Positions 10,701-23,800 of a DNA stretch of 64,000 bases are shown here, in pieces. The first letter of the stretch is position 1. Each line of letters begins with the position of its first letter. A program made the translations under genes and the position numbers. Source of the stretch: Diospyros lotus (lineage: Eukaryota; Streptophyta; Magnoliopsida; Ericales; Ebenaceae); contig NC_068349.1 of assembly GCF_014633365.1 (NCBI RefSeq), forward strand, positions 34,920,753 through 34,984,752, given 5' to 3'. The notes under the pieces were generated by a model, which made no database searches, was not told the origin of the DNA, and saw nothing but the letters and a program-made list of their open reading frames with translations.

Positions 10701-11635
10701 CTCCATTCTGTAAACTAGCCATTTTACAGTATGCTTTAGCAATATTGTTGCTTGTTCTGATACCATTACAATGAAGAGGTCACCGTGGATGCAAGGACCA
10801 GTCTCTATCATTGGCTTCTTAGCCAACTAGAAAACAAACATAAAAAGGCCTCTTCCCAACTCTTCACTTCCAAATTCTGCCAAACATAGTGTTATGCAAC
10901 ATTATGGTCCTCGCCCAAAAGCACTACCTAAAACGTGTGATGTACCAAAAAGACCTCTTTAGTAGACTACTGATGTGATCTATCCCGGCATCTTGACAAG
11001 TTAAAAATCCAAGTCAATCTCAAACACTAAACACTAAACTTGGCTACCCAAAAGTGCTAATTAAACTAGTTATTGGATTCATGTGACCCATAAAAGTGTG
11101 CTCTAAATCTTTAACTAGATTATGAATTGGGATTGGACCATGTCAATTTTTTAACTAATCAACAATCAATTAGACTTAAATCTCAAATCAACTCATAAAC
11201 CTCACAATTACTTTCAGTCAACAATAACCTGTATGAAGCATCATAAATCACAAGTTTTAAACACCGCTAAATATATTTGACAGCAAATGAATAAAATCAC
11301 TTGACCTTGAGATTGGGGTGGTCGGTCGCGATCCCGTCGGAGGACTCGACGCCGTCGTCCACAGCGGAGAGGGCCGAAATGGCCTCGGAAGCGGTCTGCA
11401 CGCAGCGGAGGAAGGGGGATACGATCACCCGGTGGATCGGGAACCGGAGTTCGGCGCGGAACTTCCGGCCGGTGGAGAAGGCCCGGGCCATCCCCGCAGG
11501 CACCAGAGGCGGGTCCCACGGCCTCGCCGCTGTTGCCGCCCACAGTGGCTCCAGATGGTCGATGCGGTCGCCATGCCTGAGCACGAGGATGTTTTGGTAA
11601 GTGGAAGTCATACGCTGGGTCTCCGACGCGTCCAT
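7727..11635 (-). CDS. Histidine phosphatase superfamily (phosphoglycerate-mutase-like) protein
   Basis: Four exons on the minus strand, 11635-11306, 8935-8777, 8628-8520 and 7944-7727, join in phase to encode 271 aa. The RHG motif LVLRHGDRID holds the phosphate-accepting His21. SPFLRCVQTA supplies Arg77, GLCE the likely acid Glu119, and LLLVTH the second His199. These are the family's catalytic positions, so a phosphatase is expected. The substrate is unknown, and similarity to glycolytic mutase does not imply that activity. No signal peptide or membrane segment is obvious, so a soluble protein is likely. The usual Gly after the second His reads as Ala at the exon 3-4 junction. Exon 3 could start 5' of the chosen TTCAG acceptor. 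Exon 1 is GC-rich compared with the rest. The gene is convergent with DUO1 and has a solo LTR 348 bp upstream of its ATG. Confidence 0.9.
8013..8260 (+). mobile_element. CACTA-like terminal fragment in phosphatase intron 3
   Basis: The segment begins CACTAAAAGCAAAAA. It then has several copies of a CAGTTTTC / GAAAACTGC(T/C)GGGAAA subterminal motif in both orientations, a pattern typical of CACTA transposon ends. No opposite end or target duplication was found, so it may be a truncated remnant. Confidence 0.38.
8936..11305 (-). other. Intron 1 of the phosphatase gene
   Basis: This 2.37-kb AT-rich intron has no credible coding sequence. The stretch 9301-9740 (TATA-like TCCATATAAATCC near 9484 and a T-rich downstream part) resembles an LTR remnant but has no defined ends. 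Nothing else recognisable was seen. Confidence 0.55.
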
Positions 11636-11977
11636 TGGTGTTCCGGCGAAGTCATAAAAGGCTCAATGCGTATGTATAGGCGACGAAAGATTATATTCGT
11701 TCTGTATATTCTGCCGCGTGCTTTTATTCCCTCCTTTTTTTTTTTTTTTAATTCCCAAATTTTGCAGTAAATTACGAATTTGCCAATACTGATTATTTTT
11801 GTATTTTAAAAAATGTCATGTACTCTTTCTATTGTTAATAAATGTTGAAGTTACCATTTTTGCATTTGTTTTTATACTAACCTAAGCTCTTTTTATCTCT
11901 ATTTTTTCTTTGTTTTCTCTTCTTCATTTCTCATTTTCTTTCTCAAAAACTCATTTTAAAGATGGTGATATGATAAC
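11636..11977 (-). promoter_or_regulatory. Presumed promoter of the phosphatase gene
   Basis: The segment lies between the phosphatase ATG and the target duplication of the solo LTR. It has a T-rich tract at about 11735. No single core-promoter motif stands out. Confidence 0.35.
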
Positions 11978-11982
11978 TAAGT

Positions 11983-14707
11983 TGTAACACCGAGTGTCAT
12001 TCTACATGCATTTATAAATTTTACATAATTTTATTTTTTATGCCATATAAATGATTCAATTATAATTATTATTGTCAATTATTGAGCCTTGTTATGCAGT
12101 GGAAGGAAATGGACGTCGTCACGCTCAATGTGCTAAATAGAAAAAAAAAATTATTATGATAATTTGTTAGTATGCAGTTTAATGTGTTATTATTGATTTA
12201 AGAATTTTCAAGTGTATTGTATGTTTATCAAATTCAATTCAAATGGCTAAATATATTTATTTGGGTGTGAATTATATAGCACTCAATAGGACCTAAAATA
12301 CAAATTAATTTAAGGTTGAGCCTAATTTATAAAAGACTCATTTTTTCCCCAATAAGTGAAAAAAAAAAACTCAAAAGCCCAAAACCCAAATAAAACCCAT
12401 CCAACTCAAAACCTAATAAAGGAAAGAGAAACCCTAATATATCTTTTCCCTCCCCAAACCTCACATCTCTCCCTCTCTCCCTCACCCATCTCACTTCCCT
12501 CTCTCCTTCACCTATCTCACTTCTCTCTTCTCCCTCAACTCACATATCACTTCTCCCCTAGAAGAAGAAGAAGAAGAAAAAAAAAAAAGAGGTAACTATC
12601 TTTTTATTTAATTTTCTCCAAAATCTACCTTTAATAAGATGGGTATTTTACATACAATATATATACATAGATGTGGCAGAATACATATGATTGGGTTGAT
12701 TTTATATTGATTGGGTATTATAGAGGCATGAAATTTTGATAGATCTAATGGAACAATAATGTTGCCCAGATTTAACAGCTTTTCTAATCTTACTTTAAAA
12801 ATTCGCTAAAAGTTGTATATGTCAAATTTTGGGGAGATTCAAATTGGAAAATGACTCTCTATGAGTTGTTTATCATCTAGACTTGGAATGACCTCATTTG
12901 GAGGCTCGTATAGGTTTTTATGATATTTTTCGTATACATTGACAGATTCATACGAGAACAGTATTTTGGAGGATAGAAAAATATTTTTGAACCCCAAACG
13001 TTATTGTAATGAGCTAATTTTTTTATATGATGAACTTATAAGAGTTTACTACATCCTGTATAAATTTTATAATTTTATGATATCTTTTCCTATTTTTAAA
13101 TGATTTTTGAAATATTTTACTGCATGCTGCCAGAGAAGAAAAAATAAATTCTATTTGTGAATTTGAAAAAATATTTTGAGGGTCTTGTAATCTGAATCTT
13201 GATGTGAATTTAATTGAGAATGTATCTCTATGAGTTATTTAGCCCACCAAATTGGATTCACATAATTTTGTGCTAAGAATTTAAATTTATGCTTGTCTTC
13301 GTAAGGCCGACAATTTGAATTTCGTAAATGGGTAGTGTTTCACTAATAGGTCTCTAATGTAAATGTGTCATTTATGTTTTTGCATTGAATGCTATTTATA
13401 CATGTAGTATTATAATAAATTCACTTGAGAAAAATATAGTAGTGAATTGGAGTCATGTTTAGAAGGTAAGGATTATTGAAAATTTTAAAATGATTGATAA
13501 TGAATTAGGATTTTTGGCACATTGACGTCGTGGGCGACTAAGACTCCTCCACTTGCAAATTCAAGAAGTGAACTTTAAAGACTCCATGTAAGTAAACTCT
13601 CTCTAATTTTCACTTATGTGGAACGGTTAACGTGGAAAAAAATGGTGTTTTGTGGTTGGCTTGCAGGTATTTAATGCTAAATCTTTTCATTACTTGTGTC
13701 ATTTCCTTACATACAATGAAAATGATTAAGCATGTACATATATATATCATGCCATTGCATCAATGAGCACGCATAAGTATTGATTTGAGAAAGTTAAATG
13801 TTTTCAAAGAAAGATATGTAAAGTTGCAAATTTTCTTTCAAAGATATGTAACTCAAGTTTTAAAGGAAATGGGTGAGTGTCTATGCCATGAACAATGTGA
13901 GTGGGAAATGGGGAGTGGGGGACCGGCGCACCCGATTGATAAAGTAATGTGAATGTGAAAGTGGAAAGTGGAAAGAAATTTTTAACCGCTTTGCAGTACT
14001 ACCGGTGGAATGAATCTGGTTCCAAATAAGAATTGCCCATTGCATTCTGATTGGCTAGATGACACACCCTATGAGCTCACAATGGAAATGAAATGTTTTG
14101 AGAAGTTAAAGTAAAAGGGGATATAGTTTTCAAAATTTATTCAAACCTTGCATGTCACAAGCATGCATCATGTGCATGGAGTTTACTTGCTGAGCTTTAG
14201 CTCACCCGTTTATTTTTCCCACGTTTCAGGTGATGAGAGTTAGATGAATTGAGGAGATTACTTGGAGGCAAACTCACCCAGTAATCCATGGCATATGGTT
14301 TTAGTTTTGGACTTGTGGTTTATAACACTTGTTCGTTAATCATTTATTTACCCCTTTCTTTAATTGTTTAATTTTGAGATTTTGAATATGATAGTTTTGG
14401 TTTGATTGGACTCAAATCTTCTATTTGGACTGAGTTATTTACTTAGTTAGTTAATATTTCTATAGTTGTGGATGCGGTGTCCCTCTACAGGTTGGCTAAG
14501 TCAAATTTACAGGGGAGACTCTGCTGAAACTTCTATAGAATTCTTTTTAAAATAAAATATGAAATAAATATATATATATATATGTGTGTGGTAAATAAAG
14601 GAAGTAAAAAGAGATAATTTGAAGACAAATTTATTTTATTTCCACATTTAAAGTGAAGTAAATGTAAACACATCTAGGTTTAGGATTTTTAAACTCGGGG
14701 TGTTACA
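11983..14707 (+). mobile_element. Solo LTR, Ty3/gypsy type, with TAAGT target duplication
   Basis: The 2725-bp segment starts TGTAACACC and ends GGTGTTACA. It is flanked by perfect TAAGT repeats (11978-11982 and 14708-14712). No primer site, polypurine tract or coding sequence is attached. A CT-rich, leader-like part lies near 12440-12590 and a CACGTTTCAGGTGATGAG block near its 3' end. That block resembles the 3' part of the plus-strand LTR at 55013-59540, hence the plus orientation. It is best explained by LTR-LTR recombination leaving one LTR. Confidence 0.85.
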
Positions 14708-14712
14708 TAAGT

Positions 14713-15238
14713 AGTTCTTTATGTTATCTATTCCCTCTCACTTTCATCTCACTGATATTTTTTTTGTTATCTCTTTTTATTTTCCTCGTTCAATAGTGGT
14801 CGAAGTCGTTATCCAATAGCTATCATAAAACCTTAAAAAGATTTCTAGTAATCTCATCAATGACTGAGAGTAGAATGCCAACGATGACAAAATGTAGTTT
14901 GACAATCTCTCTCTCTCTCTCTTTATATATATGTGTGTATGTTTATCTATCTCTAATTTCTATAGTATTTGTCTCTCTAATCTAGTTTTCGAATTACATG
15001 ACAATATAATTTATTTTTCATCGATGGATAGTTTGTAATATAGAAGAAACCACATATATTTCTTTCTATAGTTGTATGTCTCATTTTCCATCTCATTTTT
15101 ATGTACAAATCTTTTTATCAAGGTTTTAAGTGATGAAGAAAAACCCTATCACCCTATTTGTCTCTCTCTTTCTATTCCTCTTTCTTTGTTCATTTGAGTT
15201 ATAGTTGAAACTTAATGCAGTAGGATTTGTCCTTATCA
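14713..15238. other. Intergenic DNA with CT/TA microsatellite
   Basis: T-rich, non-coding DNA. A (TC)n-(TA)n-(TG)n compound microsatellite lies at about 14908-14940. No transposon ends were seen within it. Confidence 0.5.
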
Positions 15239-15243
15239 CCAAT

Positions 15244-17961
15244 TGTAATGCCCCACTTTTCCGGGCGCGTTTTATAACTTGGGACAATTTCGGGACAATA
15301 ATATTTTTTTTTTCAAAGTTAATTCTAAATCACATCATATCTCGAATTCGTCCCAGAATTCCCATACACTAATCTCGAAAGAGAATCACTATACACATCA
15401 AATGTGGAAGCAAAGATCGAAACCTGATATCTTAACATTAATCATAAATGAATTCAACATTCCTCAAAACGTCCAGAATCTAAAGTAGCAGAACTCAAAT
15501 ATAGGGGCTACGTAACATACATTTCATTTCTCATACACTCTGTTAAGTGTTATTTCATGCCTTATTCATCATCGTTATCTGCTACAATTTCCATCTGGAA
15601 TGTTTGAATATTCTAGGGGCAAAACCCAAGTTAGATGATGAATCATCTAAGTAAGGGTACAGAAAACATATTTCGTGTATGAATGCAATGTCTTACCTTG
15701 TAGGTGTCAACTGCACCCCTCATGCTACCTACCATTTTTGCGGCCCTCTCTTTCGAAGCCGAGGTATATGGGTGCACCCTTAGTAAAGTAGCGGTGCCAG
15801 TTCGTACTCTCTACGGCCTCAAATGCGAGTGATCAATAATATCAACGTGTATTCATGCATTTCATAGTCATGTCATGTATGTAGTCTAAGTGATGGGTAC
15901 ATATCAGAGCATGTTAGTATGATGAAAACATTTTCGAGGAACATAAACCAAGCATTTTCCATAAAATTAACTTTAATCGGAGAGTATCACTTACCTTCTC
16001 AAGCTTATCGGGCTACCTCGATATCCGTGCATTGCCTCGATTTGCGTGTCAACCTCAAAATTCTACAAGTCACTTTAACTTATTCCTCAAAGCATTATAA
16101 TTACAATAATTATTTAAATAAATATTAAATTCTATTTTTCCATAATTTTTGGCATTTTCTATAATTTTTTCTCTATTTCTTCCTAATTTTCCTCAATAAA
16201 TCCAAACTAAATATTTCTAAAAATATTTTTCTCAAATATTTCACTATGAAAATTCATAAAATAATATTCTTGAATTTATGGAATTTTTAGAGAATTTTAC
16301 TTACCTTGATTTAGCCTCTCTAGTTTCCTCGGTATGCGTGCCTTGATCTCGAAAAGCGTGTCCGGACAATTTTTCCTGCCAAAATCTCTGGGATATTACC
16401 AAAATATAATTTCCTATCTTTTGGGATTTTTTTTGACATTTTTCCCATTTATTTTTCCTTTTCTTTTCCTTTTTTTTTTTTTTTCTTTTTCTCTTCTCCT
16501 CCTTCTCTTCTTCTTCTTCCTTGCAGAGACCCGCGCCTCCCCTGCAACTCGGCCCATCCACCATGCCCAACCGCCGCTTGGGCCTTCGCCCCCCGCCACT
16601 GACTTCGCCGACTGCAACCACCTCGCACGCACCCACTGCCTCGCGCTCGAGCTTCCAACGCGTTGCCTCGCGTCGGCCATGGCCGAGCCCTACCCTGACC
16701 GACCTCCATTGTTGGTTCTCCAAGCCCCCTCGGTTGCTGCCCATTGAGACCACATCTGGCCTCTCGTGCGCCTCGACCGCTGCTGCCGAGCCTTCGCCGC
16801 TGCGCCTCGCCAGCCATCCGAGCTTGCTGGAAGCTCTGCTTCGCCTTGCTCGTCCATGGATGCCGCTGCTACGCGACCATCTTTGGCCTTGCTTTCTCTC
16901 CCTCGAGCTCTCGGTCCTTCTCTCTCAATCTTACTCTCTTGATCTCCCACTTGTTTGCTGCCCTCAATCGGCCAACTTCTTTGCCTATTTATAGGCAGCC
17001 ATGGACTAACGTATATATATGTATATATATATAAATTATATATCACACACAGACTCAACCTTATCATAATCTTACTGCCATTTTCCTCAAATCTTGTTGA
17101 TATTTTCGCAAATCTCGGATGCTGAATCTTGTAGAAAATCCTTGGCCAGCAATTGAATAATCCAACTTGCAGCAAAATGAAGCTTCACAGGAGCTCGCAC
17201 ACACGCGCGCGGATGTATATATATATATATATCTGTATATTTTGTACGTCACATTTAATTGCCAAATCTCTCAAATCTTCATATGCTACCACAATCTCCC
17301 CATTTTGCAGCCAAAATCTCGACCATTTAAAGCTTCACAGAAACTAACCGTTGGCCACTCTCACGCGCACACACATATGTATATATATATCTATATAGCT
17401 ATTATATAATACACCAACAAAAGGAAAATTACACTTTTAATTAAGAGAAATTATACATTAAACCCCAATTTTATCATAATATCACTTGGGTAATTTTCTT
17501 ATTGCAACCGTGCCCTCAAACACTGATTAAACTTGCATTTTAATATCAAAAATTCACAATTAATAATTTAAATTTTACTCGATATAGATGATTTTGCCCC
17601 AATGTCCTTACTGGGCTGTCGTTTCATCCCAAAACCACTGAAGGATTGCTCATTACGTAAAACCGGAGCCCCCTAGGGTTTCATTGATTTTTCAGGAGTC
17701 TCTAACAACGATTCAGTTTTTCAGCCTAAATGGCAGCTGTATTTTAGTTGTACCGAAAACTGTTCTCGATCCGATTTCTTTTGATACCATAAATCCTAAC
17801 TCGAAACGCATATCGAGATCATATCATTTTCCTTAGACAATTTCACTCTGAGACATTCCCTGCAGTTGATTCGGTACCTGAAATTGCTATAAAATCAATT
17901 TTTCGGTGTTCTAAACTCATTGTAATTACGTGGCAACCTTATCTAAACATAGGGTATTACA
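15244..17961 (-). mobile_element. Ty3/gypsy 3' LTR, minus orientation
   Basis: A 2718-bp LTR. Read on the minus strand it starts TGTAATACCC and ends GGGGCATTACA. A polypurine tract abuts its start (17962 on), so it is a 3' LTR. A TATA-like CCTATAAATAGG is near 16990. The R-U5 part holds a GC-rich, open but probably non-coding block (16520-16880) and a CTT-rich tract. Several AT microsatellites occur at 17010-17400. The left flank is CCAAT. Confidence 0.85.
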
Positions 17962-18250
17962 TTCTCCCCTCCTTACAAAAATTTCGTCCTCGAAATTTGC
18001 CACATGTCCTAAATCTCAAAATTTCATCCTTGAAATTAACATCTGACTGATCAAATAACTAAAGAAGATCGAAACTTGTGAATACCAATGCGCATATCAA
18101 AATCCGAACCCTTGAACTGACCATGCTCATCAACCCATAGACAAGTTCACTTGTCAACCATGCATACCTTTCAAATCTTAACCGCATAACTTGGTCCTTG
18201 GCCACGAGTCTTAACCTGAACTCCTATCCAAGTCGGTACACATATCATCG
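17962..18250 (-). mobile_element. Polypurine tract and residual internal region
   Basis: Read on the minus strand, CGAGGACGAAATTTTTGTAA and a GGAGGGGAGAA tract run straight into the LTR start at 17961, as in Del/Tekay-type elements. About 290 bp of internal sequence, similar to 34948-35330, remain before an abrupt switch into an inverted LTR copy at about 18250. No coding region is left. Confidence 0.75.
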
Positions 18251-20155
18251 TAATGAGCCTATAAATTAAGCCTATAAATTGAGATGCATTTTGGCCGATT
18301 GAGAGCAGTAAGCAAGTGGGAGATTGAGAGAGAGAGAGAGGGATCAGAGTGAGAGAGAGGGAGATGGCTGAAAGCGGCCATGGCAGTAGCAGCAAGCTGC
18401 TGTTCGGCGGCCATGGTCGTGGGCCTCAAGCTTGTCGAAGCTAAGTGACGCACGAACGGACCAAGGAGGCGGCGATGGAGGCCGGTGCAGCTGCTGGCCG
18501 GGCCAAAAGCAGCCCAGGTTGGCCGCACTGCAAGCGACCATGGCAGCCGCGACCGTTGCAGCTGGGTGGCTGAGCGCAGGTCGCGCACGGGCGGCCAGCG
18601 AAGGTGCGGGCAAGCGACAGCGAGTCCGACGAGGTACGCAGCGACCAGAGAGGTAGCGACGACCGACTGTAGCAAGCGTGCAGCGGCGGGTGGCCCGAGC
18701 GGTGCTCTGTTCGCGCGCAGGTGCTGTGCAAAGAAAGAAGAAAAGAGAAAGGAGAGGAAGAAGAAGAAGAAGAAAAGAGAAGGAAGAAGACGAAGAAGAA
18801 GAGAAGAGAAGGAAGAAGAAAAGAAAGAAAAAGAAAGAAAAAAGAAGAAGAAGAAGAAGCAGAGGAGTTGCAGGTCGCGCGGGAGGAAGAAGAGAAAAGA
18901 AAAGAAAAGAAAAAAAAAGGAAAAGAAAAGAAAAGAAAAAAAATAGAAAAAATGCTAGAAATGTTTTTAAAAAATAGGATTTGGGGATTTAGTATTTTTT
19001 TTTTTTTTGCAGATTTTGGCAAGAAAAATGGTTCGGGTACGCGTTTCGGGTATATGACTCGCATACCGAGGAAGCCGAAAAGGCTAAGTCATGGTAAGTA
19101 AAATTTTTTAGAAAATTTCAGAAATTTAGGAATATTATTTTATGAATTGTCGTAGGGAAATATTTGAGAAATATTTAATTTAGATTTATTAAGAAAAATT
19201 AGGAAGAAATTGAAAGAAAATTAAAGAAAATGCCAGAAATTATGAAAAAATAGGTTTTAATGTTTATTTAAATAATTATGGTGATTAGGATGCTTTGAGG
19301 CTTAAGTTGAAATGGCTAGTGCAAATTTTGAGATTAGGACTCAAATCGAGGAGATGCACGTATTTCGAGGCAATGCTCGAATATCGAGATAAACTTGAGA
19401 AGGTAAGTGGTACTTCCCAACTGAATTTAGTTTTATGAAAAATGTTTTGTTTGTAAGTGATTTATGTTCCTCGGGAATGCTTTCATCATATTGACATGTT
19501 CTGGTATGCACCCATCACATAGATTACACACATGACATGCTATGAAATGCATATGTACACGATGATATTATTGATCACACGCATTGAGGCCGTAGGGAGT
19601 ACGAACTGGCACCGCTACTTTACCAAGGGTGCCCCCAGACACCCCGGTTTTGAAAGAGATGACCGTAAAAATGGTAGGTAGCATGAGGGGTGCAGTTGAC
19701 ACCTACGATGAGTAAGATATTGCATACACACATGATAAAGTATTATGTACCCTTACTTAGATGATTCATCATTTAATTTGGGGTTTGCCCCTAGAATATT
19801 CAAATGTTCTAGATGGAGAGTGTAACAGATACGAGGATGAATGAGGTATGCAATGACACTTAGCAGAGTGCATGATAAATGAAATGTATGTAACGTAGCC
19901 CCTGTATTTAAGTTCTGCTATTTTGAATTCTGAACATTTTAGGGAATGATGATTTTATGATCAATGTTAAGATATCAGGTTTCGATCATTGTTTCTGCAT
20001 TTGATTTGTATAGTGATTCTCTTTTGAGAAAAAATGAATGGGAATTCTAGGACGGATTCAAGGAATGATGTGGTTTAGTTTTAAGTTTGAAAGTAAAAAG
20101 AAAAAAAATATTATTATCCCAATTTATTACGCGCCCGGGAAAGCGGGGCGTTACA
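18250..20155 (+). mobile_element. Truncated Ty3/gypsy LTR inverted relative to 15244-17961
   Basis: This segment is the reverse-complement counterpart of about 15244-16996. Shared blocks in mirrored order include TATAAATT followed by TTGGCCGATTGAG, an AG-rich tract, and GCATACCGAGGAAGCC. It ends GGGGCGTTACA at 20155, followed by CCATT. It starts next to the TATA-like sequence, so the U3 part is missing. Purine-rich GAA tracts at 18735-18960 mirror the CTT tract of the other arm. Confidence 0.8.
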
Positions 20156-20160
20156 CCATT

Positions 20161-20842
20161 TATTTCTTTATCTCATTTTGGCATAAAGGTGATTGGTCAA
20201 CGATGACCTCTAATCATTTAATTTTTTTAAAACTTTTGTGTAATTACAATGCATGGAGTAAGGAGAGACATTTTGAGAAAAGAGAGGAATTCATATTTGA
20301 CCTAATTCAAATGTATAAAATCATTTCTGTACTTTTCGTAGAAAAAAAACGTTTTTGACTATTCAAACAAGCTAATTACACCCTATAGCCACTTTTATGC
20401 AAGATACCAGAAATACTCTTAATGAGATTTTAAAATAGAAAACCTCCTTAGCCTCCTTTATCAAAATACCCTTATCTCTTTCATATAACCTTTCTTCTCT
20501 CTCATCTTCCAACATTCATGTTACTCTCTTACTCTTCATTATCAAACTATCCAAACTCTGTAATTCTTCATACATTCAATCTTTTTACTCATTGGGTCAT
20601 TCAATCTTCTTCATCAATCGCAACGACCTTATTGAAGTCCCATTCAACAAGTTTTTTTCTCTCCAACAAATAATTTCACTCAATCTCAAGATATCAATTT
20701 GATTTGTATTTGTTTTATTTTTTAAAATAATTTGTGTGTTCACATTGCTTATTAAGGCTGTGTAAAATTATTGTGATTGTGAACAGAACATATTTTGATA
20801 GATATCATTCTAAATCTGTACTAATTTTGGTCATAAAAAAAA
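20161..20842. other. Intergenic DNA, nothing recognised
   Basis: AT-rich non-coding DNA between the inverted LTR pair and the tandem array. No ORF with domain similarity and no element ends were seen. Confidence 0.5.
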
Positions 20843-23800
20843 AATTCGGAACAGCACATCGTCATTGGGTTTTGTGGGCCACAAAGCCTGATCGGGCTTT
20901 GCAACATCGGGCTTTGTGACCCACAAAGTCCCCCATCTGGCCTTGTGGTCCACGAAGCCCGATCGGGCTTTGTCCCATCGGCTTTTATGGTCCACAAAGC
21001 CTGAAAATGATATTTTTTAATTTTTCTTGATTTTTTCTTCAAATTAGTGTGATCCATTAGCACTAAAATGATGTCTTTTTATGTTTATTGGGTTAATTGA
21101 ATGTATATATCACAACAAACATCATTATCTTTCACTTTGTATAAGAATGTCCATCCACTATCAACATAATCAATACATGATCAATTGTTTTAGCTAATAT
21201 TGGACAAAACAAATATAATGCTACGATAATAAACTTACTCAAGAATAAAAGTGTAATTTCTTAACAATAATTTATTTTTTTAGACTACTAGTGGACAAAT
21301 TAAAAAAATCCCATTGGAAAAAAAAAAAAAGATCGGGCTTTGTGGCATACAAAGTCTCCTATCGGGCCTTGTGGTCCACAAAACTCAAAAATAATTTTTT
21401 TTAATTTATCTTGATTTTTTCTTCAAATTAGCGTGTTCCATTAGCACTAAAATGATGTTTTTTTACAATTATTGGGTTAATTGAATATATATATCACAAC
21501 AAACATCATTATTTTTCACTTTGTGTGAGAATGTTCATCCACTATCAACACAACCAATACATGATTAATTGTTTTAGGTAATATTGGATAAAACAAATAT
21601 AATGCTACGATAATAAACTCACTCAAGAATAAAAGTGTAATTTCTTAACAATAATTTATTTTTTAAGACTATTAGTGGGCAACTTAAAAAAATCCTATTA
21701 CAAAAAAAAAAAAAAAAAAAGTCAGGCTTTGTGGTACACGAAGCCCGATCAGGCTTTGTTCCATCAGGCTTTGTGGCCCACAAAGCCCGAAAATAAGTTT
21801 TTTTAATTTTTTTTTTCAAATTAGTGTGTTCTATTAACACTAAAATGATATCTTTTTACGTTTATTGGGTTAATTGAATGTATATATTACAACAAACATC
21901 ATTATCTTTCACTTTGTGTGAGAATATCCATCCATTATCAACACAACCAATATATGATCAATTATTTTAGCTAATATTGGACAAAACAAATATAATGCTA
22001 CGATAATAAACTTACTCAAGAATAAAAGTGTAATTTCTTAACAATAATTTATTTTTTGAGACTACTAGTGGACAACTTAAAAAAATCCCATTGCAAAAAA
22101 AAAAAATAAAAATCGGGCTTTATGGCCCACAAAGTCCCCCATCGGGCTTTGTGACCCACAAAGTCCCCCATTGGGCCTTGTGGTCCACGAAGCCCGATCG
22201 GGCTTTGTTCCATCGGACTTTGTGGCCCACAAAGCCCAAAAATAAGTTTTTTTTTTTAATTTTTTTTTCAAGTTAGTGTGTTCTATTAACACTAAAATGA
22301 TGTCTTTTTTATGTTTATTGGATTAATTAAATGTATATATTACAACAAACATCATTATCTTTCACTTTGTGTGAGAATATCCATCCATTATCAACACAAC
22401 TAATACATGATCAATTGTTCTAGCTAATATTGGACAAAACAAATATAATGCTACAATAATAAACTTAATCAAGAATAAAAGTGTAATTTCTTAACAATAA
22501 TTTATTTTTTGAGACTATTAGTGGGCAATTTAAAAAAAATCCCATTGCAAAAAAAAAAAAAAAAAAAATCGGGTTTTGTGGTCCACAAAGTCCCTCATCG
22601 GGTATTGTGGTCAATGAAGCCCGATCGGGCTTTGTCCCATCGGGCTTTGTGGCTCACAAAGCCCAAAAATATATTTTTTTTAATTTTTCTTGATTTTTTT
22701 TTTAAATTAATGTGTTCCATTAGCACTAAAATGATGTCTTTTTACGCTTATTGGGTTAATTGAATCTATATATATATCACAACAAATGTCATTATCTTTT
22801 ACTTTGTGTGAGAATGTCCATCCACTATCAACACAACCAATACATGATCAATTATTTTAGTTAATATTGGACAAAACAAATATAATGCTACAATAATAAA
22901 CTTACTCAATAATAAAAGTGTAATTTCTTAACAATAATTTATTTTTTGAGACAACTAGTGGACAACTTAAAAAAATACCATTGCAAAAAAAAAAAAAATC
23001 GGGCTTTATGGCACACGAAGTCCCCCGTCGGGCTTTGTGACCCACAAAGTCCCTCATTGGGCCTTGTGGTCCACGAAACCTGATCGGGCTTTGTCCCATC
23101 GGGTTTTGTAGCCTACAAAGCCCAAAAATGATTTTTTTTAATTTTTCTTGATTTTTTTTCAAATTAGTGTGTTTTATTAACACTAAAATGATGTCTTTTT
23201 ACGTATATTAGGTTAATTGAATATATATATATCACAACAAACATCATTATCTTTCACTTTGTATGAGAATGTCCATCCACTATCAACATAACCAATACAT
23301 GATTAATTGTTCTAGGTAATATTGGATAAAACAAATATAATGCTATGATAATAAACTCACTCAAGAATAGAAGTGTAATTTCTTAACAATAATTTATGTT
23401 TTAAGACTATTAGTGGGCAACTTAAAAAAATCCTATTGCAAAAAAAAAAAAAAAAAAAAATCAGGCTTTGTGACCCGCAAAGTCCTCCATCGGGCTTTGT
23501 GACCCACAAAGTTCCCCATTGAGCCTGTGGTCCACGAAGCCCGATCGGGCTTTGTTCTATCAGGTTTTATGGCTCACAAAACTCGAAAATAATTTTTTTT
23601 AATTTTTCTTAATTTTTTCTTCAAATTAGTGTATTCTATTAACACTAAAATGATGTCTTTTTATGTTTATTGGATTAATTGAATGTATATATTACAACAA
23701 ACATTATTAACTTTCACTTTGTGTGAGAATATCCATCCATTATCAACACAACCAATACATGATCAATTGTTCTAGCTAATTTTGGACAAAACAAATATAA

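Noticed and set aside
12356..12595. 79-codon open frame
   Set aside because: It is a CT-rich, leader-like part of the solo LTR with low-complexity Ser/Pro/Leu sequence and a run of Arg/Lys. No domain.
16301..17250. Several overlapping frames of 100-160 codons on both strands
   Set aside because: They lie in the GC-rich R-U5 part of an LTR, overlap in many frames and show no conserved motif. Open by base composition.
18441..19101. 207-codon frame and Lys/Glu-rich frames
   Set aside because: Produced by GAA/CTT microsatellite in the inverted LTR arm.
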